Positions 10,500 through 19,660 of a DNA stretch of 64,000 bases are shown piece by piece. The DNA lies in assembly GCF_018069625.1 (NCBI RefSeq), contig NZ_CP072941.1:10292001-10356000 (forward strand). The letters run 5' to 3'. Each line of letters begins with the position of its first letter. Positions within the stretch are counted from its first letter, which is position 1. The position numbers and the translations under genes were made by a program. The notes beneath the pieces were generated by a model. It searched no databases and had not been told where the DNA came from. It saw nothing but the letters and a program-made list of their open reading frames with translations. The stretch is from Streptomyces yatensis (lineage in GTDB: Bacteria; Actinomycetota; Actinomycetes; Streptomycetales; Streptomycetaceae).

Positions 10500-11378
10500 A
10501 TGAATTTGGGCCGGACGCTGTTGTTCTCGCCTGGCGACCACGCACGGCGGGTGGAACGTGCCCTGGCGTCGCCGGCGGCCACCGTCGTCCTCGATCTGGA
10601 GGACGGCGTCGCCGAGGGCGCGGCCAAGGAGGCCGCCCGTGCCACGATCGCCCGCGCACTGTCGAGCACGCGCCGTACCGGGCTATTCGTGCGAGTCAAC
10701 GGGACGGGCAGTCCTGAGCAGGCCGCCGACCTCGCCGTGCTCGCTCCGGTCCTCGGCCACGTCACCGGGATCGTCGTCCCCAAGGTCGAGTCCGGTAAAG
10801 AGGTGGCCCAGCTCGGGGAGCGGTTGCACGAGATCGAGCGTGACCTGGGGATCGAGCCCGGCTCGCTCCTTGTCGTGCCGGTGGTCGAGACCTGCGCGGG
10901 CTTGCTCGCCGCGCCAGGTATCGCGGCCGCGCCACGGGTCGCCGCGCTGATTCTCGGCGTCCTCGACCTGGCCGCCGAGCTCGGTGTGTCGCCAGTGGCC
11001 GGCAGTGGCGGCCTGGACCACGTCCGGGTGCACCTCGCGGTGGCCGCTCGGGCGGCCCGGCTCCCGGCGCCGGCCGACGGCCCGCACCCCGATCTTGAAG
11101 ACGACGAGGGACTCAGGCGGAGCAGCCTGGCCTCCCGGGCGCTCGGATTCGGTGGCCGGGTCGTGCTGCATCCCCGCCAGCTCGAAGCGGTGGAGCGGGC
11201 CTATGCCCCGACTGCGGACGAGGTCCTACGGGCGCGCCGTGTCGTTGAGGCGGCCGCGGCGGGGGCGGGCAGCCTCCGTCTGCCGGACGGGACCTTCGTC
11301 GACGAGCCGGTCATTGCCTGGGCACGTGCGGTGCTCGCCGAGACCGGGGAGGTGACGCGTGAGCACGCTCCCGCTTGA
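10500..11378 (+). CDS. HpcH/HpaI aldolase / citrate lyase beta-like (CitE-like) lyase
   Basis: A 292-residue CitE-like TIM-barrel enzyme. Marks are the N-terminal TLLFSPGDHARRVERAL, the catalytic-face motif VVLDLEDGVAEG, the Arg in GLFVRVNG and the C-terminal metal/CoA segment FGGRVVLHPRQLEAV. Stand-alone CitE-like proteins cleave 3-hydroxyacyl-CoA substrates such as citramalyl-CoA or malyl-CoA. It overlaps the CaiB gene by 20 bases and is followed by a MaoC hydratase, the same trio used for itaconate-type C5 acids (CoA-transferase, hydratase, citramalyl-CoA lyase). A citramalyl-CoA-like substrate is therefore an informed guess, not proven. Confidence 0.82.
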   Translation: MNLGRTLLFSPGDHARRVERALASPAATVVLDLEDGVAEGAAKEAARATIARALSSTRRTGLFVRVNGTGSPEQAADLAVLAPVLGHVTGIVVPKVESGKEVAQLGERLHEIERDLGIEPGSLLVVPVVETCAGLLAAPGIAAAPRVAALILGVLDLAAELGVSPVAGSGGLDHVRVHLAVAARAARLPAPADGPHPDLEDDEGLRRSSLASRALGFGGRVVLHPRQLEAVERAYAPTADEVLRARRVVEAAAAGAGSLRLPDGTFVDEPVIAWARAVLAETGEVTREHAPA

Positions 11379-12519
11379 GGACATCACAGTGGTCGGCCTG
11401 GAGCAGGCCGTGGCCGCGCCGTTGGCCACCCGCCGGCTCGCCGACCTGGGCGCGCGGATCATCAAGGTCGAACATCCCGATGGTGGAGATTTCGCGCGTG
11501 CGTACGACGACGTCGTGGGCGGGCAGTCCAGCGTCTTCGTCTGGCTCAACCGGGGCAAGGAGTCCGTCCAGCTCGATCTGAAGAACGACGCCGACCGGGC
11601 GGCCTTCGAGGAGGTCCTGGCGGCCGCGGACGTCTTCGTCGCGAACCTGTCGCCGCGCGCCCTCGTCGACCTGGGCCTGGACTCCGAGGCACTATGCGCC
11701 CGGCATCCGGGGCTGATCGTCTGCACGATCTCGGGATACGCGCCGGACGGCCCGCAGCCCGGCAAGAAGGCCTATGACGCGCTGATTCAGGCCGAGGTCG
11801 GCCTGATGGCGCTGACGGGATGGCCGGACTCGCCGGCCAAGACCGGGATTTCGGTCGCCGACATCGCCGCCGGCTCGTTCGCCTACAGCGGCGTGCTGGC
11901 CGCGCTTCGGCACCGCGACCGGACCGGCGAGGCGCTCCCGGTGCACGTGCCACTGTTCGGTGCGCTGACCGAGTGGATGGCCTACCCGCTTTACTACACG
12001 GCGCACAGCGGGCGGACCCCGGCGCCGATGGGGACGGCACACCCCACCATCGCCCCGTACGGCGCGGTGCCGACCGCGGAGGGCCGACACGTGATGATCG
12101 CGGTACAGAACGAGGGCGAGTGGCGTCGGCTCTGCACCGAGGTGCTGGACATCCCGGAGCTGCTCGACGACGCTCGGCTGTCCAGCAACGCGCTGCGGGT
12201 GGCGCACCGCGCGAAGCTCGATGAGCTGCTCGAGCGGGCGTTCCGGACGCTGCCGGAGGCGGTGCTGGTCGAGCGGCTGGAGGCGGCCCGGATCGCGTGG
12301 GCCCGGCTGAACCATGTCGCCGACCTGGAGCACCACCCTGAGCTGGCCGTTCCTGCTCGCTGGCTCGACACACGCACTCCAGCCGGCCCGATCCGCACGC
12401 TGACCCCGGTCGCGGCCCCGGGCGGGCGGGTCGCCCGCGGCGGCGCGGTCCCGGCGCTGGGCCAGCACACCGCGTCGGTGCTCGCCGAGCTGGCAGCCCG
12501 ACGGAAGGAGACGGCATGA
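11359..12519 (+). CDS. CaiB/BaiF (class III) CoA-transferase
   Basis: A 386-residue class III CoA-transferase starting at a GTG inside the end of the CitE-like gene. Family marks are the N-terminal VVGLEQAVAAPLATRRLADL, IIKVEHPDGGDFAR, the LNRGKESVQLDL segment and the region after the catalytic aspartate (QAEVGLMALTGWP). The enzyme would move CoA between acids to activate the substrate of this pathway. The overlap with both neighbours implies one transcript. Its closest well-known relatives by pattern are mesaconyl- or succinyl-CoA transferases; exact substrate unknown. Confidence 0.87.
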   Translation: MSTLPLEDITVVGLEQAVAAPLATRRLADLGARIIKVEHPDGGDFARAYDDVVGGQSSVFVWLNRGKESVQLDLKNDADRAAFEEVLAAADVFVANLSPRALVDLGLDSEALCARHPGLIVCTISGYAPDGPQPGKKAYDALIQAEVGLMALTGWPDSPAKTGISVADIAAGSFAYSGVLAALRHRDRTGEALPVHVPLFGALTEWMAYPLYYTAHSGRTPAPMGTAHPTIAPYGAVPTAEGRHVMIAVQNEGEWRRLCTEVLDIPELLDDARLSSNALRVAHRAKLDELLERAFRTLPEAVLVERLEAARIAWARLNHVADLEHHPELAVPARWLDTRTPAGPIRTLTPVAAPGGRVARGGAVPALGQHTASVLAELAARRKETA

Positions 12520-13007
12520 CCACACACGACGGCTGGCAGGGCCGGTTCTTCGAGGACTTCGTGCCCGGCGACGTCTACCGGCACCCCTTGGGCCGCACGA
12601 TCACCACCACCGACAACATCTGGTTCACCCTGCTGACCCAGAACACTGCGCCGCTGCACTTCGACCATGAGTACGCCCGGCGCACCGAGTTCGGCGAGCC
12701 ACTGGTCAACTCGACGTTCACGCTTGCCCTCGTTGCGGGGCAGAGCGTCACCGACGTGTCCCAAAACGTGTTCGCCAACCTCGGCTGGACCGACATCGTG
12801 CTGCCCGCCCCGGTCTTCGAGGGCGACACGATCCGTTCCCGCTCCACCGTGGTGGAGGTCAGGGAGTCGCGATCGCGGCCGACCCTCGGCGTCATCACTG
12901 TGCGGACTGCCGGGGTCAAGCAGACCGGCGAGACGGTGATCGAGTTCAGCAGGACCTTGCTGGTTTACAAGCGCGGGCACGGCCCGCGATCGGAGGACGT
13001 GGTATGA
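12516..13007 (+). CDS. MaoC-like hydratase (hot-dog fold)
   Basis: A 163-residue single hot-dog MaoC-type enoyl-CoA hydratase/dehydratase. The Asp-His pair region reads TQNTAPLHFDHEYARRTEFGEP, and VNSTFTLALVAGQSVTD follows. The length and the FFEDFVPGDVYRHPLGRTI opening match the mesaconyl/itaconyl-CoA hydratase-like subgroup. It overlaps its neighbours by four bases at both ends, strongly suggesting translational coupling with the CoA-transferase and the dehydrogenase. Inferred role: hydration of the unsaturated acyl-CoA before cleavage by the CitE-like lyase. Confidence 0.86.
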   Translation: MTTHDGWQGRFFEDFVPGDVYRHPLGRTITTTDNIWFTLLTQNTAPLHFDHEYARRTEFGEPLVNSTFTLALVAGQSVTDVSQNVFANLGWTDIVLPAPVFEGDTIRSRSTVVEVRESRSRPTLGVITVRTAGVKQTGETVIEFSRTLLVYKRGHGPRSEDVV

Positions 13008-14182
13008 CAACCGCCGCGACAGCTGCCCGCAGCGACCGCACCGAGCTGCGCCGTGACCTGCGGCAGCTCATCGACACCATCTGCGCGGACTACCCGGACG
13101 CCTACTGGCGGGAGGTCGACGAAGCGCGCCACTACCCGGAGGAGTTCGTCAACGCCCTGACCGGAACCGGATGCCTCGGCGCCCTGGTGCCCGAGGAGTA
13201 CGGCGGCCTGGGCCTTGGCGTCGGTGACGCGTCGGTACTGCTGGAGGGGATCAACGCCAACGGCGGCAACGCCGGGCCGGTCCACGCTCAGCTCTACACG
13301 ATGGGCTCGGTGCTGCGACATGGCAGCGAGGAGCAGAAGCGGCGCTACCTTCCCGACATCGCGGCGGGGAAGGTTCGGCTGCAGGCATTCGGCGTGACAG
13401 AGCCGACTGCGGGGACCGACACCACCCGGATCCGGACCACGGCGACGCGCACGGACGACGGGTACGTGATCGACGGCCAGAAGGTCTTCATCTCCCGCGT
13501 CCAGCACTCCGACCTGATGCTGCTGCTCGCCCGCACCGCCCGCCGCGAGGACGTGGCGCGCAAGTCCGACGGCATGTCGCTGTTCCTGATCGACCTGCGC
13601 GAGGTTGAAGGCGTCGAGCTGCGGCCGATCCGGACCATGGTCAACCACGAGACCAACGAGGTCTTCTTCAACAGCGTGCGTATCCCCGCCGACGCCCTGA
13701 TCGGCGAGGAGGGCGAGGGCTTTCGCTACGTCCTGGACGGGATGAACGCAGAGCGCATCCTCATCGCCTCCGAGTGCGTCGGCGACGGGCGCTGGTTCGT
13801 GCAGCGCGCCTCCCGGTACGCGACCGAACGCGAGGTGTTCGAGCGGCCCATCGGCCGTAACCAGGGCGTGCAGTTCCCGATCGCGCAGGCCCACGTGCAC
13901 ATCGAGGCAGCCGATCTCATGCGCTGGAAGGCCGCGGACCTGTTCGACGCCGGGCTGCCCTGTGCGGCCGAGGCGAACATGGCGAAGCTGCTGGCGTCGA
14001 ACGCCTCCTGGGAGGCCGCCGACGTCGCACTGCAGACCCACGGCGGCTATGGCATGACGGCGGAGTACGACATCGAGCGGAAGTTCCGGGAGACCCGGCT
14101 GTACCGGATCGCGCCGATCTCGTCGAACCTGATCCTCTCCTACATCGGGGAGCACGTCCTCGGCATGCCCCGGTCCTTCTGA
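13004..14182 (+). CDS. Acyl-CoA dehydrogenase
   Basis: A 392-residue FAD-dependent dehydrogenase with the three usual domains: helical N-terminus (GALVPEEYGGLGLGVGDAS), beta domain with the substrate/FAD motif QAFGVTEPTAGTDTTRIRT, and C-terminal helices ending with THGGYGMTAEYDIERKFRE. It would introduce the double bond that the MaoC hydratase then hydrates. Co-occurrence of CitE-like lyase, MaoC, CoA-transferase and acyl-CoA dehydrogenase is also known from mycobacterial CitE/FadE gene sets. Substrate chain length cannot be fixed by eye. Confidence 0.9.
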   Translation: MTTAATAARSDRTELRRDLRQLIDTICADYPDAYWREVDEARHYPEEFVNALTGTGCLGALVPEEYGGLGLGVGDASVLLEGINANGGNAGPVHAQLYTMGSVLRHGSEEQKRRYLPDIAAGKVRLQAFGVTEPTAGTDTTRIRTTATRTDDGYVIDGQKVFISRVQHSDLMLLLARTARREDVARKSDGMSLFLIDLREVEGVELRPIRTMVNHETNEVFFNSVRIPADALIGEEGEGFRYVLDGMNAERILIASECVGDGRWFVQRASRYATEREVFERPIGRNQGVQFPIAQAHVHIEAADLMRWKAADLFDAGLPCAAEANMAKLLASNASWEAADVALQTHGGYGMTAEYDIERKFRETRLYRIAPISSNLILSYIGEHVLGMPRSF

Positions 14183-14192
14183 AAGGAGCAGC

Positions 14193-15410
14193 ATGGCCAG
14201 CACGTTCCGCGAGCTCGCGGACTGGGCCGTGGCCTTCGCGCCCACCGAATCGGATCTGCGGCTGGCGCGGACGGCCCTGACCGACACCCTCGCCGTCGCC
14301 CTCGCCGCGGAGCACGAGCCGATCGTGGAGCACACCGCGGGCCTGCCGGCCGCGCTGCGCTGGACGGCGATCGGGCACACCCTCGACTTCGACGACGTCC
14401 ATCTCCCCTCGACCTCCCACATCAGCGTGGTCTGCGCGAGCGCCACCCTCACCGTCGGTGGTGGCGACCGGGAGTTCCTGGCCGCGGCCGGCGTGATGGC
14501 GCGGCTCGGGACCGCGCTGGGATGGGGCCACTACCAGCGGGGCTGGCACGCGACCTGCACGGCCGGGGCGCCGACCGCGGCGGTCGCGGCCGCGCTGGGT
14601 CTGGGGCTCGGCGCGGAGGGCGTGCTGCGGGCGATGGCCTTGGCCGTCCCCGCCGCCGGTGGACTGCAGCGCGCGTTCGGCACTGAGGCCAAACCGCTGC
14701 AGGTCGGCTTCGCGACCGACGCGGGGGTCCGGGCGGCGCGGCTCGCCGCCGGCGGGGCGAGCGCCGATCCCGCCGCCCTCGACCACTGGTTCGATCTGGT
14801 CGGAGGCGAGCACGGGCTCGACCTCTCCGGGCCCGCGGTGCCGGACGGGCTCGCGGTCAAGCCGTTCCCGTGCTGCTACGCCCTGCAGCGCCCGATCGGG
14901 GCCACGCGACTGTTCGGCCCGGTCCCGCTCGACCAGGTCGCTTCGGTCGAGATGCTGGTCGAGGAGTCCACCCTGCAGCCGCTGGTCCACCACCGCCCGC
15001 GCGCCGGTGCGGAGGGCAAATTCTCGCTGCCCTACGCCGTCGCCGCGACCCTGGTCGACGGGTTCCCCACGGCAGCGAGCTTCACTGACGCGGCCGTCGC
15101 CCGGCCGGAGATCGTCGTCCTCCTCGATCGCACCGCCGTACGCACGCGGCCGGGAGGGTCCGGTGTGCTCGCGGGGGACACCACGATTGAAATCGGCCTC
15201 ACGGACGGTTCCACCACCCGCCGCGCTTTGCATTTGCCGCCGGGGCATCCCGCGGCACCCCTCGCCCCCGACGAACTGGTTGCGAAGATCACCGGCTGTG
15301 TGGGCCCGGAGCGCAGCCGGCAGGTCGCCACCGCCGGCTGGGCCGAGGCCGCCCGGATCCTGGCCGGGGCGTTTCCACCCGACACCACAGTCCCCGAACC
15401 GAGAAAGTGA
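14193..15410 (+). CDS. MmgE/PrpD family protein
   Basis: A 405-residue member of the MmgE/PrpD superfamily, which includes 2-methylcitrate dehydratase, iminodisuccinate epimerase and cis-aconitate decarboxylase. Visible marks are the helical N-terminus, LGHYQRGWHATCTAGAPTAA in the form GHYQRGWHATCTAGAP, and the later KPFPCCYALQRPIGA segment. The family also contains itaconate-forming enzymes, which is noteworthy next to an itaconate-type enzyme trio, but dehydratase function is equally possible. An AAAGGAGC ribosome binding site precedes the ATG; the gap to the dehydrogenase is 10 bases. Confidence 0.85.
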   Translation: MASTFRELADWAVAFAPTESDLRLARTALTDTLAVALAAEHEPIVEHTAGLPAALRWTAIGHTLDFDDVHLPSTSHISVVCASATLTVGGGDREFLAAAGVMARLGTALGWGHYQRGWHATCTAGAPTAAVAAALGLGLGAEGVLRAMALAVPAAGGLQRAFGTEAKPLQVGFATDAGVRAARLAAGGASADPAALDHWFDLVGGEHGLDLSGPAVPDGLAVKPFPCCYALQRPIGATRLFGPVPLDQVASVEMLVEESTLQPLVHHRPRAGAEGKFSLPYAVAATLVDGFPTAASFTDAAVARPEIVVLLDRTAVRTRPGGSGVLAGDTTIEIGLTDGSTTRRALHLPPGHPAAPLAPDELVAKITGCVGPERSRQVATAGWAEAARILAGAFPPDTTVPEPRK

Positions 15411-15417
15411 GCTCCCC

Positions 15418-15720
15418 ATGGCCGACTTCCTGGTCACCATCGACACCACCGGCGTCATGGCGCTGCCGGTCGACACCCGCGTTGACGTGATCGAGCGGGA
15501 ACGTGCCGCCGGCCTCGCGCTGATCGAGGCCGGCACGTTGAAGGGAATCTGGCGGCTGCCCGGTGAGAAGGGCAACGTCGGCATCTGGTCCGCCCGGGAC
15601 GCCGACGAGCTGCACGACGTCCTGCAGTCGTTGCCGATCTTCCCGTACGCCAGGTTCGAGGTGCGGGCACTGGCGACCCATCCGCTGATCTCGGGCGACT
15701 ACAACTTCGCCCGAGCCTGA
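15418..15720 (+). CDS. Muconolactone delta-isomerase-like small protein
   Basis: A 100-residue ferredoxin-like protein of the muconolactone isomerase family: MADFLVTIDTTGVMALPVDT, ERERAAGLALIEAGTLKGIW and the tail YARFEVRALATHPL are the family pattern. Classical enzymes isomerise muconolactone in aromatic catabolism, but many homologues act elsewhere, and no other aromatic-ring genes are present here. It lies eight bases after the PrpD-like gene and ends the first transcript-like block (10,500-15,720). Confidence 0.8.
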   Translation: MADFLVTIDTTGVMALPVDTRVDVIERERAAGLALIEAGTLKGIWRLPGEKGNVGIWSARDADELHDVLQSLPIFPYARFEVRALATHPLISGDYNFARA

Positions 15721-15762
15721 ACGATCCGGCCCGGAGGTCTTGGCGCGGACGGACATAAAGCA

Positions 15763-15805
15763 TTGACAGCATCGTTCCACATTGCGGAACGCCGTTCCGA
15801 AATGA
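15763..15805 (+). promoter_or_regulatory. Promoter and IclR-type operator before the M19 gene
   Basis: A TTGACA -35-like box (15,763-15,768) is followed by two overlapping inverted repeats: GTTCC-N7-GGAAC and the tighter CGGAACGCCGTTCCG (15,785-15,799). A closely related GAACGCCCGTTC palindrome lies upstream of the iclR gene at 20,792-20,803, so both are candidate binding sites for that regulator. The AAGGAGGAG ribosome binding site for the downstream GTG start begins about 30 bases later. Confidence 0.65.
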
Positions 15806-15840
15806 GGCACAGAGTGACGTCGCCTCAAGGAGGAGTACAG

Positions 15841-17037
15841 GTGGCAACATCACGCTACGCCGGGTACCGGTCCTTCTCGTACCTGGAGCCGGGACGGGAC
15901 TACGCCGAGTTCACACTGGCGGCGGAGGTGGACCGGCTGCCCCCGCACGATCTCGGGCTGACCATGGACGAGGAGGCCCGTGCGGAACGCCTCCTGGCCG
16001 AGAACATCGCCGTCTCGCTGCACGACCACCCGGTGCGCCTGCCGGAGAGGGCGGAAGCGGAGCTGTTCGCCTGGACCCGCGAGGCCCGCCTCGCCTACGG
16101 CTACGAAGGGCTGAGCCGCTCCGGGCTGGACGCGGTGTTCGACAACCTCGGCTGGGGCGCCTGCGAGTCCCGGAACGGGTGGAAGTGGGACGACGTCATC
16201 ACCGACCTCGGCATGCGCCTGTGCGACTTCGCCCACCAGGACTACGTGATTCGCGCGGAGTCGGTCGACGACATCCGGCGCGCACACGCCGAGGACAGGC
16301 TCGCCGTCGTCGCGGGGCTGGAGGGGGCGGCCCTGATCGAGAACGAGGTCGACCGGCTCGACGTGCTCTACGGCCTTGGCATCCGACAGATGGGCGTCGC
16401 CTACAGCGACGCGAACTCCCTCGGCAGCGGCCTGCGCGAGAAGAGCGACGGCGGCCTGACCGCCTTTGGCAGGCGCGCGGTGCGGCGGATGAACCAGCTC
16501 GGCATCGCGATCGATCTGTCGCACGCCGGGGACCGCACCGCGCTCGACGTGATCGAGGCGAGCGAAAAGCCCGTCCTGATCACCCACGCCGGTGCCCGGG
16601 GGCTCTGGGACACCCCGCGGATGAAGCCCGACGAGGTCATCCGGGCCTGTACCGAGTCCGGCGGCATGATCGGGATCGAGGCGGCCCCGCACACGACGGT
16701 CAGCCCGGACCACCGCCGGCACACCATCGAGTCGGTCATGGACCACTTCCGGTACTGCGTCGACCTGGTCGGAATCGAGCACGTCGGGTTCGGTCCGGAC
16801 ACCTTCTTCGGCGACCACATGGGGCTGCACCACGCGATGAGCGAGAAGCTCGGCGTCGCCGACGCCATCACCTCCGGCCCGCGGTTCGAGCCGGTCGAGC
16901 ACGTGGCGGGGCTGGAGAACCCCGGCGAGTGCTTCCGCAACATCACCCGCTGGCTGGTCAAGCACGGCTACTCCGACGCGGAGATCGCTGCCGTGATCGG
17001 CGGGAACGCCCTGCGGGTGCTCGAGAAGATCTGGTAA
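15841..17037 (+). CDS. Peptidase M19 (renal dipeptidase-like) hydrolase
   Basis: A 398-residue metal-dependent hydrolase of the membrane-dipeptidase (M19) amidohydrolase family, without a signal peptide. Metal-site segments visible are VSLHDHPV (first His/Asp motif), the bridging Glu in VVAGLEGAALIENEVDRL, the IDLSHAGDRTALDVI His and ITHAGARGLWD. Bacterial M19 enzymes cleave L-D dipeptides or small amides. The GTG start has a near-perfect AAGGAGGAG Shine-Dalgarno eight bases ahead. With the M20 hydrolase and the importer downstream it suggests uptake and hydrolysis of an amide-linked substrate. Confidence 0.85.
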   Translation: MATSRYAGYRSFSYLEPGRDYAEFTLAAEVDRLPPHDLGLTMDEEARAERLLAENIAVSLHDHPVRLPERAEAELFAWTREARLAYGYEGLSRSGLDAVFDNLGWGACESRNGWKWDDVITDLGMRLCDFAHQDYVIRAESVDDIRRAHAEDRLAVVAGLEGAALIENEVDRLDVLYGLGIRQMGVAYSDANSLGSGLREKSDGGLTAFGRRAVRRMNQLGIAIDLSHAGDRTALDVIEASEKPVLITHAGARGLWDTPRMKPDEVIRACTESGGMIGIEAAPHTTVSPDHRRHTIESVMDHFRYCVDLVGIEHVGFGPDTFFGDHMGLHHAMSEKLGVADAITSGPRFEPVEHVAGLENPGECFRNITRWLVKHGYSDAEIAAVIGGNALRVLEKIW

Positions 17038-17129
17038 TACCGCATGCCCGCACCGCACCGAAACCCGTGGCACCGAAATCCGGGGCGGCGAAACCCGGGG
17101 CGCTCACTCCTGCCCACATCGGAGTTCTC

Positions 17130-18437
17130 ATGCAGAAGAAAATCCTCGGCGCGGCCATGGTCGGACACATCGTCGAGTCCTTCGACTTCGTCATCTACGG
17201 CTACTCGGCGACGATCATCGCCAAGCACTTCTTCCCCGCCGGAGACTCCACGCTGGCCATCCTGTCCACACTGGCCGTCTACAGCATCGCGTTCGTGGTG
17301 CGGCCACTCGGCGGGGCCGTGTTCGGCAGCATGGGCGACCGTCTCGGCCTCCGCACCGCGCTGTCCACCGTCGTGCTGATCATGGCGGTCTCGACCGCCG
17401 CCATCGGCGTGCTGCCCACTTATGAGGTCGTGGGCATTGCCGCGCCGTTGCTTCTGCTGCTCTGCCGGCTCGCCCAGGGGCTCTCCATGGGCGCCGAGTA
17501 CACCAGCGCGGCCTCCTATGTGATGGAACAGGCGCCCCCGGACCGGCGCGCCCTCTGCACCAGCGCCGTCGGCAGCGCGACCTTCATCGGCGCGGCCCTC
17601 GCGGCGTTCACGTTGCTCGCCCTGCGGCTGTCCTCCGCCTCGGCGTACGCGGACTGGACCTGGCGGCTGCCCTTCCTGCTCGGTGGCGTGATGGCGCTGA
17701 TCGGCCTCTACATGCGCCTGCGTCTGGAGGAGACGAAGACCTTCCGAGCCATCGAGGACCGCGGCGAGACGACGTCGACCCCGGTCCGGGACTCCTTCCG
17801 CGACTGGCGGGTCTTCCTCCTGCTGCTCACGATCTTCTCGCTGCTCGCCGTGGTCGCCCAAAACTTTCTCGGCTACCTGCCCACCTACCTCACGACCACC
17901 GGCGGCCTCCCCGCGGTGACGACGCTCGTCGCCAGCGGCATCGCCCTCGTGCTGTGCGCCGGGCTGTCCATCCTGACGGGCGCGCTCGCCGACCGGATCG
18001 GCCGCAAGCCGCTACTGATCGCCGGCATCGTCGTCGCGGTGCTGGGTTCGGTTCCGGCCTACGTGATCGCGGCAGGCGGATCACTGTTCACTACAGTCGT
18101 CGCGGAGATCCTGCTGGTCATCCCGGCCGCGCTGGTCGGCATGACGGCGACGGTCGTGGCGGTGGAGCTGGTTCCGCCGCAGATCCGCGCGACCAGCACC
18201 GCACTGACCTACAACATCGCCTACGCCGTGCTCGGGGGAACGGCGCCACTGGTCGGCACGCTGTTCACAGCCCGGTTCGGCAGGCTCGCACCCGGTGCCT
18301 ACATCACCGTTCTGGCCGCGCTCGCCCTCGTCGTGGTGATCGTCGCGCTGCCCGAGACCCGCAACCGCGCGGTGACCGTGACCCGGCCCCGCGACGCCGA
18401 CGCCGAGCCCGTCTCCGACGTGCTCTCGAGCACATGA
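17130..18437 (+). CDS. MFS transporter, metabolite:H+ symporter (MHS) group
   Basis: A 435-residue 12-helix transporter. MHS-group marks are the first helix (VGHIVESFDFVIYGYSA), the loop GSMGDRLGLRTALS and the helix 4-5 region QGLSMGAEYTSAASYVMEQ. Relatives import small organic acids such as proline/betaine, citrate, ketoglutarate or shikimate. The ATG at 17,130 follows GGAGTTCT, a fair ribosome binding site; the frame stays open farther upstream. It lies inside the catabolic cluster and overlaps the next gene region, so it probably imports the pathway substrate. Confidence 0.85.
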   Translation: MQKKILGAAMVGHIVESFDFVIYGYSATIIAKHFFPAGDSTLAILSTLAVYSIAFVVRPLGGAVFGSMGDRLGLRTALSTVVLIMAVSTAAIGVLPTYEVVGIAAPLLLLLCRLAQGLSMGAEYTSAASYVMEQAPPDRRALCTSAVGSATFIGAALAAFTLLALRLSSASAYADWTWRLPFLLGGVMALIGLYMRLRLEETKTFRAIEDRGETTSTPVRDSFRDWRVFLLLLTIFSLLAVVAQNFLGYLPTYLTTTGGLPAVTTLVASGIALVLCAGLSILTGALADRIGRKPLLIAGIVVAVLGSVPAYVIAAGGSLFTTVVAEILLVIPAALVGMTATVVAVELVPPQIRATSTALTYNIAYAVLGGTAPLVGTLFTARFGRLAPGAYITVLAALALVVVIVALPETRNRAVTVTRPRDADAEPVSDVLSST

Positions 18438-18460
18438 CCCCGTACCTTGAGGAGGAACCC

Positions 18461-19660
18461 GTGCCGACCACGGTGAAGGAGCGGATCGCCGCCGAGTTTG
18501 GGCGCCACGAGCCCGAGGTTGTCGCGCTGTCGCATCGCATCGGCGAGCATCCAGAGCTCGCCTTCGAGGAGCACAAGACCACCGCGGAGATCATCGACCT
18601 GCTGCGCGCCCACGGCGGGTTCGCGATCGAGGAGGGCGTCGCCGGGCTGGACACGGCGTTCACCGCCACGGTGGGCAGCGGCTCCCTCGCAGTGGGCCTG
18701 TGCGCCGAACTCGACGCGCTCCCCGGCATCGGACACGGCTGCGGGCACAACGTGATCGCGGCGAGCGCGATCGGGGCCGCCCTCGCACTGGCCCCGGTGG
18801 CCGACGAGCTCGGCCTGACAGTGCGGCTCCTCGGCACACCCGCCGAGGAGCGCGGGGCCGGCAAGGCGATCCTGCTGCGGAAGGGGGCCTTCGACGGGCT
18901 GCACGCCGCCTTGATGGTGCACCCGACGCTCAAGGACATGGCCACCCCACACATCCGGGCCCTCGGGCACTGGTCGCTGGAGTACCACGGCCGCACCGGC
19001 CACGCCTCGCGTCCGTTCGACGCGCTCAACGCGGCCGACGCGGTCACCGTCGCCCAGGTCGCGATCGGGCTGCTGCGCCAGCAGCTCAAGGACTCCGACC
19101 GCGTCCACACGGTGATCAAGGAAGCCGGGACCGCGGTCAACGTCATCCCCGGACACGCCGTCGTCGAGGTCATGATCCGCTCCGACACACTCACCGAGGT
19201 TGAGGCCCTGTGGGCGCGGGTGCGGAACTGCTTCGAGGCCGGCGCGCTCGCCGCCGGGGTGCGGTTGACGGTCGGGGAGCCGCTGATGTGGCTTAACGGC
19301 TTCCGCCACGACACGGACTTGGCGGAGCTCTTCCAGAACAACGCCGAGGCGCTGGGCCGGACCTTCCCGGACTACCCCGACCGCTCCCTCGGCTCGACCG
19401 ACATGTCCGAGGTGTCGGTGCACATGCCGGCGATCCATCCGGTGCTCTCATTCGACCGCCCGGCCGAGGAGGGCAACCACACCGCCGCGTTCGCCCGCGC
19501 CGCCCGCGGGCCGGAGGGCGACCGCGCGATCCACGACGGCGGGCTCGCTCTGGCCTGGACGACCGCCGACGCCGCGCAGGACGAGCGCCTCCGACACCGG
19601 CTCACCCACACCGGCCCCTTCAGCTGGGCCGGCTCGACGGAAGAAGAAGGAGAACGATGA
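18461..19660 (+). CDS. M20-family amidohydrolase (aminobenzoyl-glutamate/hippurate hydrolase-like)
   Basis: A 399-residue metal-dependent amidohydrolase. The first metal motif normally seen as ADMDALP reads LCAELDALPGIGHGCGHNV, with the HGCGHN metal His; PAEERGAGKAILLRKG carries the catalytic Glu pair, and GRTGHASRPFDALNAADAV the dimerisation-lid His. Such enzymes remove N-acyl groups from amino acids. The GTG at 18,461 was chosen because of AGGAGG six bases upstream; an in-frame ATG at 18,434 overlapping the transporter stop is an alternative. It overlaps the next gene by four bases. Confidence 0.87.
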   Translation: MPTTVKERIAAEFGRHEPEVVALSHRIGEHPELAFEEHKTTAEIIDLLRAHGGFAIEEGVAGLDTAFTATVGSGSLAVGLCAELDALPGIGHGCGHNVIAASAIGAALALAPVADELGLTVRLLGTPAEERGAGKAILLRKGAFDGLHAALMVHPTLKDMATPHIRALGHWSLEYHGRTGHASRPFDALNAADAVTVAQVAIGLLRQQLKDSDRVHTVIKEAGTAVNVIPGHAVVEVMIRSDTLTEVEALWARVRNCFEAGALAAGVRLTVGEPLMWLNGFRHDTDLAELFQNNAEALGRTFPDYPDRSLGSTDMSEVSVHMPAIHPVLSFDRPAEEGNHTAAFARAARGPEGDRAIHDGGLALAWTTADAAQDERLRHRLTHTGPFSWAGSTEEEGER

